This document shows positions 63,324 through 64,000 of a DNA stretch of 64,000 nucleotides, piece after piece. The notes under the pieces were generated by a model. The model searched no databases. It had not been told where the DNA came from and saw only the letters and a list, made by a program, of their open reading frames with translations. Within the stretch, counting starts at the first letter, position 1. Every line of letters begins with the position of its first letter. Origin of the DNA: Erythroxylum novogranatense. Taxonomy: Eukaryota > Streptophyta > Magnoliopsida > Malpighiales > Erythroxylaceae. The DNA lies in NCBI GenBank assembly GCA_029891385.1, contig CM057233.1, positions 11,721,460-11,785,459 on the forward strand. Reading direction: 5' to 3'. Made by a program: the position numbers and the translations under genes.

Positions 63324-64000
63324 CACTACAAGAAAAATAAACTTTTCCGTCGGTAAGCTTATTTAGCGATAGAATTTATTCACGGAAAAAGGCGTCGGAG
63401 ATATGGCCATTGCTAAATTTAACGACGGACATTTTCTGTTGCTAAATTTACCGACGGTAAAAATTTCCGTCGGTAAATTTGCCGATAGTTTTTTTGTTCA
63501 GTCGGTAAATTTTTCTGTCAGAAAATTAGCAACGGAATTGTAATTCCGTCGGTAATTAGCGACGGAAAAAATTCCGTCGGTAAAATCTGATATATTTACC
63601 AACGAATTTTTTTCCGTTTCAGAATTTCTTTGAAAATTATTTTTAAAATTTATCTCAAACTGTTTAGTTTTCTAGAAGCCACCATAGAGAGAACTTCATT
63701 ATTTCAAGTAAAAGAATTAAAATATTAAAATTCATACTAAAATGTAATGTAATCGAAAATAAAGAACGGAAATTATTTTTTCAGATAACAAACATTTCAT
63801 CAAACACCTTACATGCATCAGAAATTTATGAACACATCACAACTAAAATCACGTATTGTCCCTTCTATCACTAACATTTATACCTTAAAGTTGTTTTCCA
63901 ATAATAAAATACACAAATAAACGAAAGTAATAAATACTCAAATTAACTTTCATCTAATATATGGAAAACAAACACAAGACAGTAGTTGCAAAAATACCTC
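63324..64000 (+). mobile_element. CACTA (En/Spm-like) transposon end, continues past the window
   Basis: The TIR CACTACAAGAAAAATAAAC starts at 63324, preceded by TTT. The next ~280 bp carry many subterminal repeats of TTCCGTCGGTAA and its inverse TTACCGACGGAA (for example 63345, 63449, 63466, 63546, 63574), typical transposase-binding arrays of CACTA elements. From ~63620 on, no coding region is visible. The element lies inside a gypsy LTR. Confidence 0.9.

Overview
This window is nuclear DNA of a flowering plant, most likely a eudicot. The evidence is a spliced WIP-type C2H2 zinc-finger gene with GT..AG intron borders, plant Ty1/copia and Ty3/gypsy retrotransposons primed from initiator tRNA-Met, a Mutator-like element (MULE) with a FAR1-type transposase, a CACTA end with the plant TIR CACTACAAGAAAA, and AT-rich intergenic DNA full of TTA microsatellites. 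I cannot name the species. No prokaryotic features, tRNA, rRNA or CRISPR were seen.

Layout. 1-3459: 3' part of a copia element (decayed pol plus a 1.83 kb LTR). 3460-9044: low-complexity and AT-rich intergenic DNA with a possible old retroelement leader and a MITE-like block. 9045-11393: the only convincing intact host gene, a WIP zinc-finger transcription factor (two exons, 356 aa). 11394-19391: intergenic DNA and a decayed CACTA-like remnant.

19392-55880 is a four-level nest of transposons whose borders can be resolved by eye through target-site duplications (TSDs). Level 1 is a solo gypsy LTR, 19392-55880, TSD AAAAC. Level 2 is a gypsy-type element with ~4.5 kb LTRs and only ~0.64 kb of internal DNA, 20472-52992, TSD TGAAA. 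Level 3 is a MULE with ~2.25 kb terminal inverted repeats, 24574-47441, 9-bp TSD CTCACTCCC. Level 4 is a ~9.66 kb copia element on the minus strand, 28997-38660, TSD AGTTC/GGTTC. The order of insertion is therefore fixed. Without the copia insert the MULE is about 13.2 kb. It carries an Athila-ORF1-like gene (broken by the copia), an antisense multi-exon gene that looks captured from the host, and a frameshifted FAR1/Jittery-like transposase. Each TIR contains a ~125-130 bp GC-rich near-perfect hairpin inside almost pure AT DNA.

55881-64000: rest of the CACTA-like host sequence, a plus-strand gypsy LTR fragment, a third copia fragment (RT/RNase H plus 3' LTR), AT-rich DNA with a 34-bp tandem repeat, and a gypsy LTR start interrupted by the end of a CACTA transposon that runs off the window.

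A recurring theme is that several unrelated elements each hold a tight cluster of short, family-specific palindromes: AAGTCGACTT in the copia leader, CGTCGCGACG in the solo LTR, GTCC-N7-GGAC in another LTR, and CTCGCGAG/CTCATGAG in the MULE TIRs. All transposon proteins here are broken by frameshifts or stops. Many differences between sister copies are single-base indels, so some breaks could be assembly errors.
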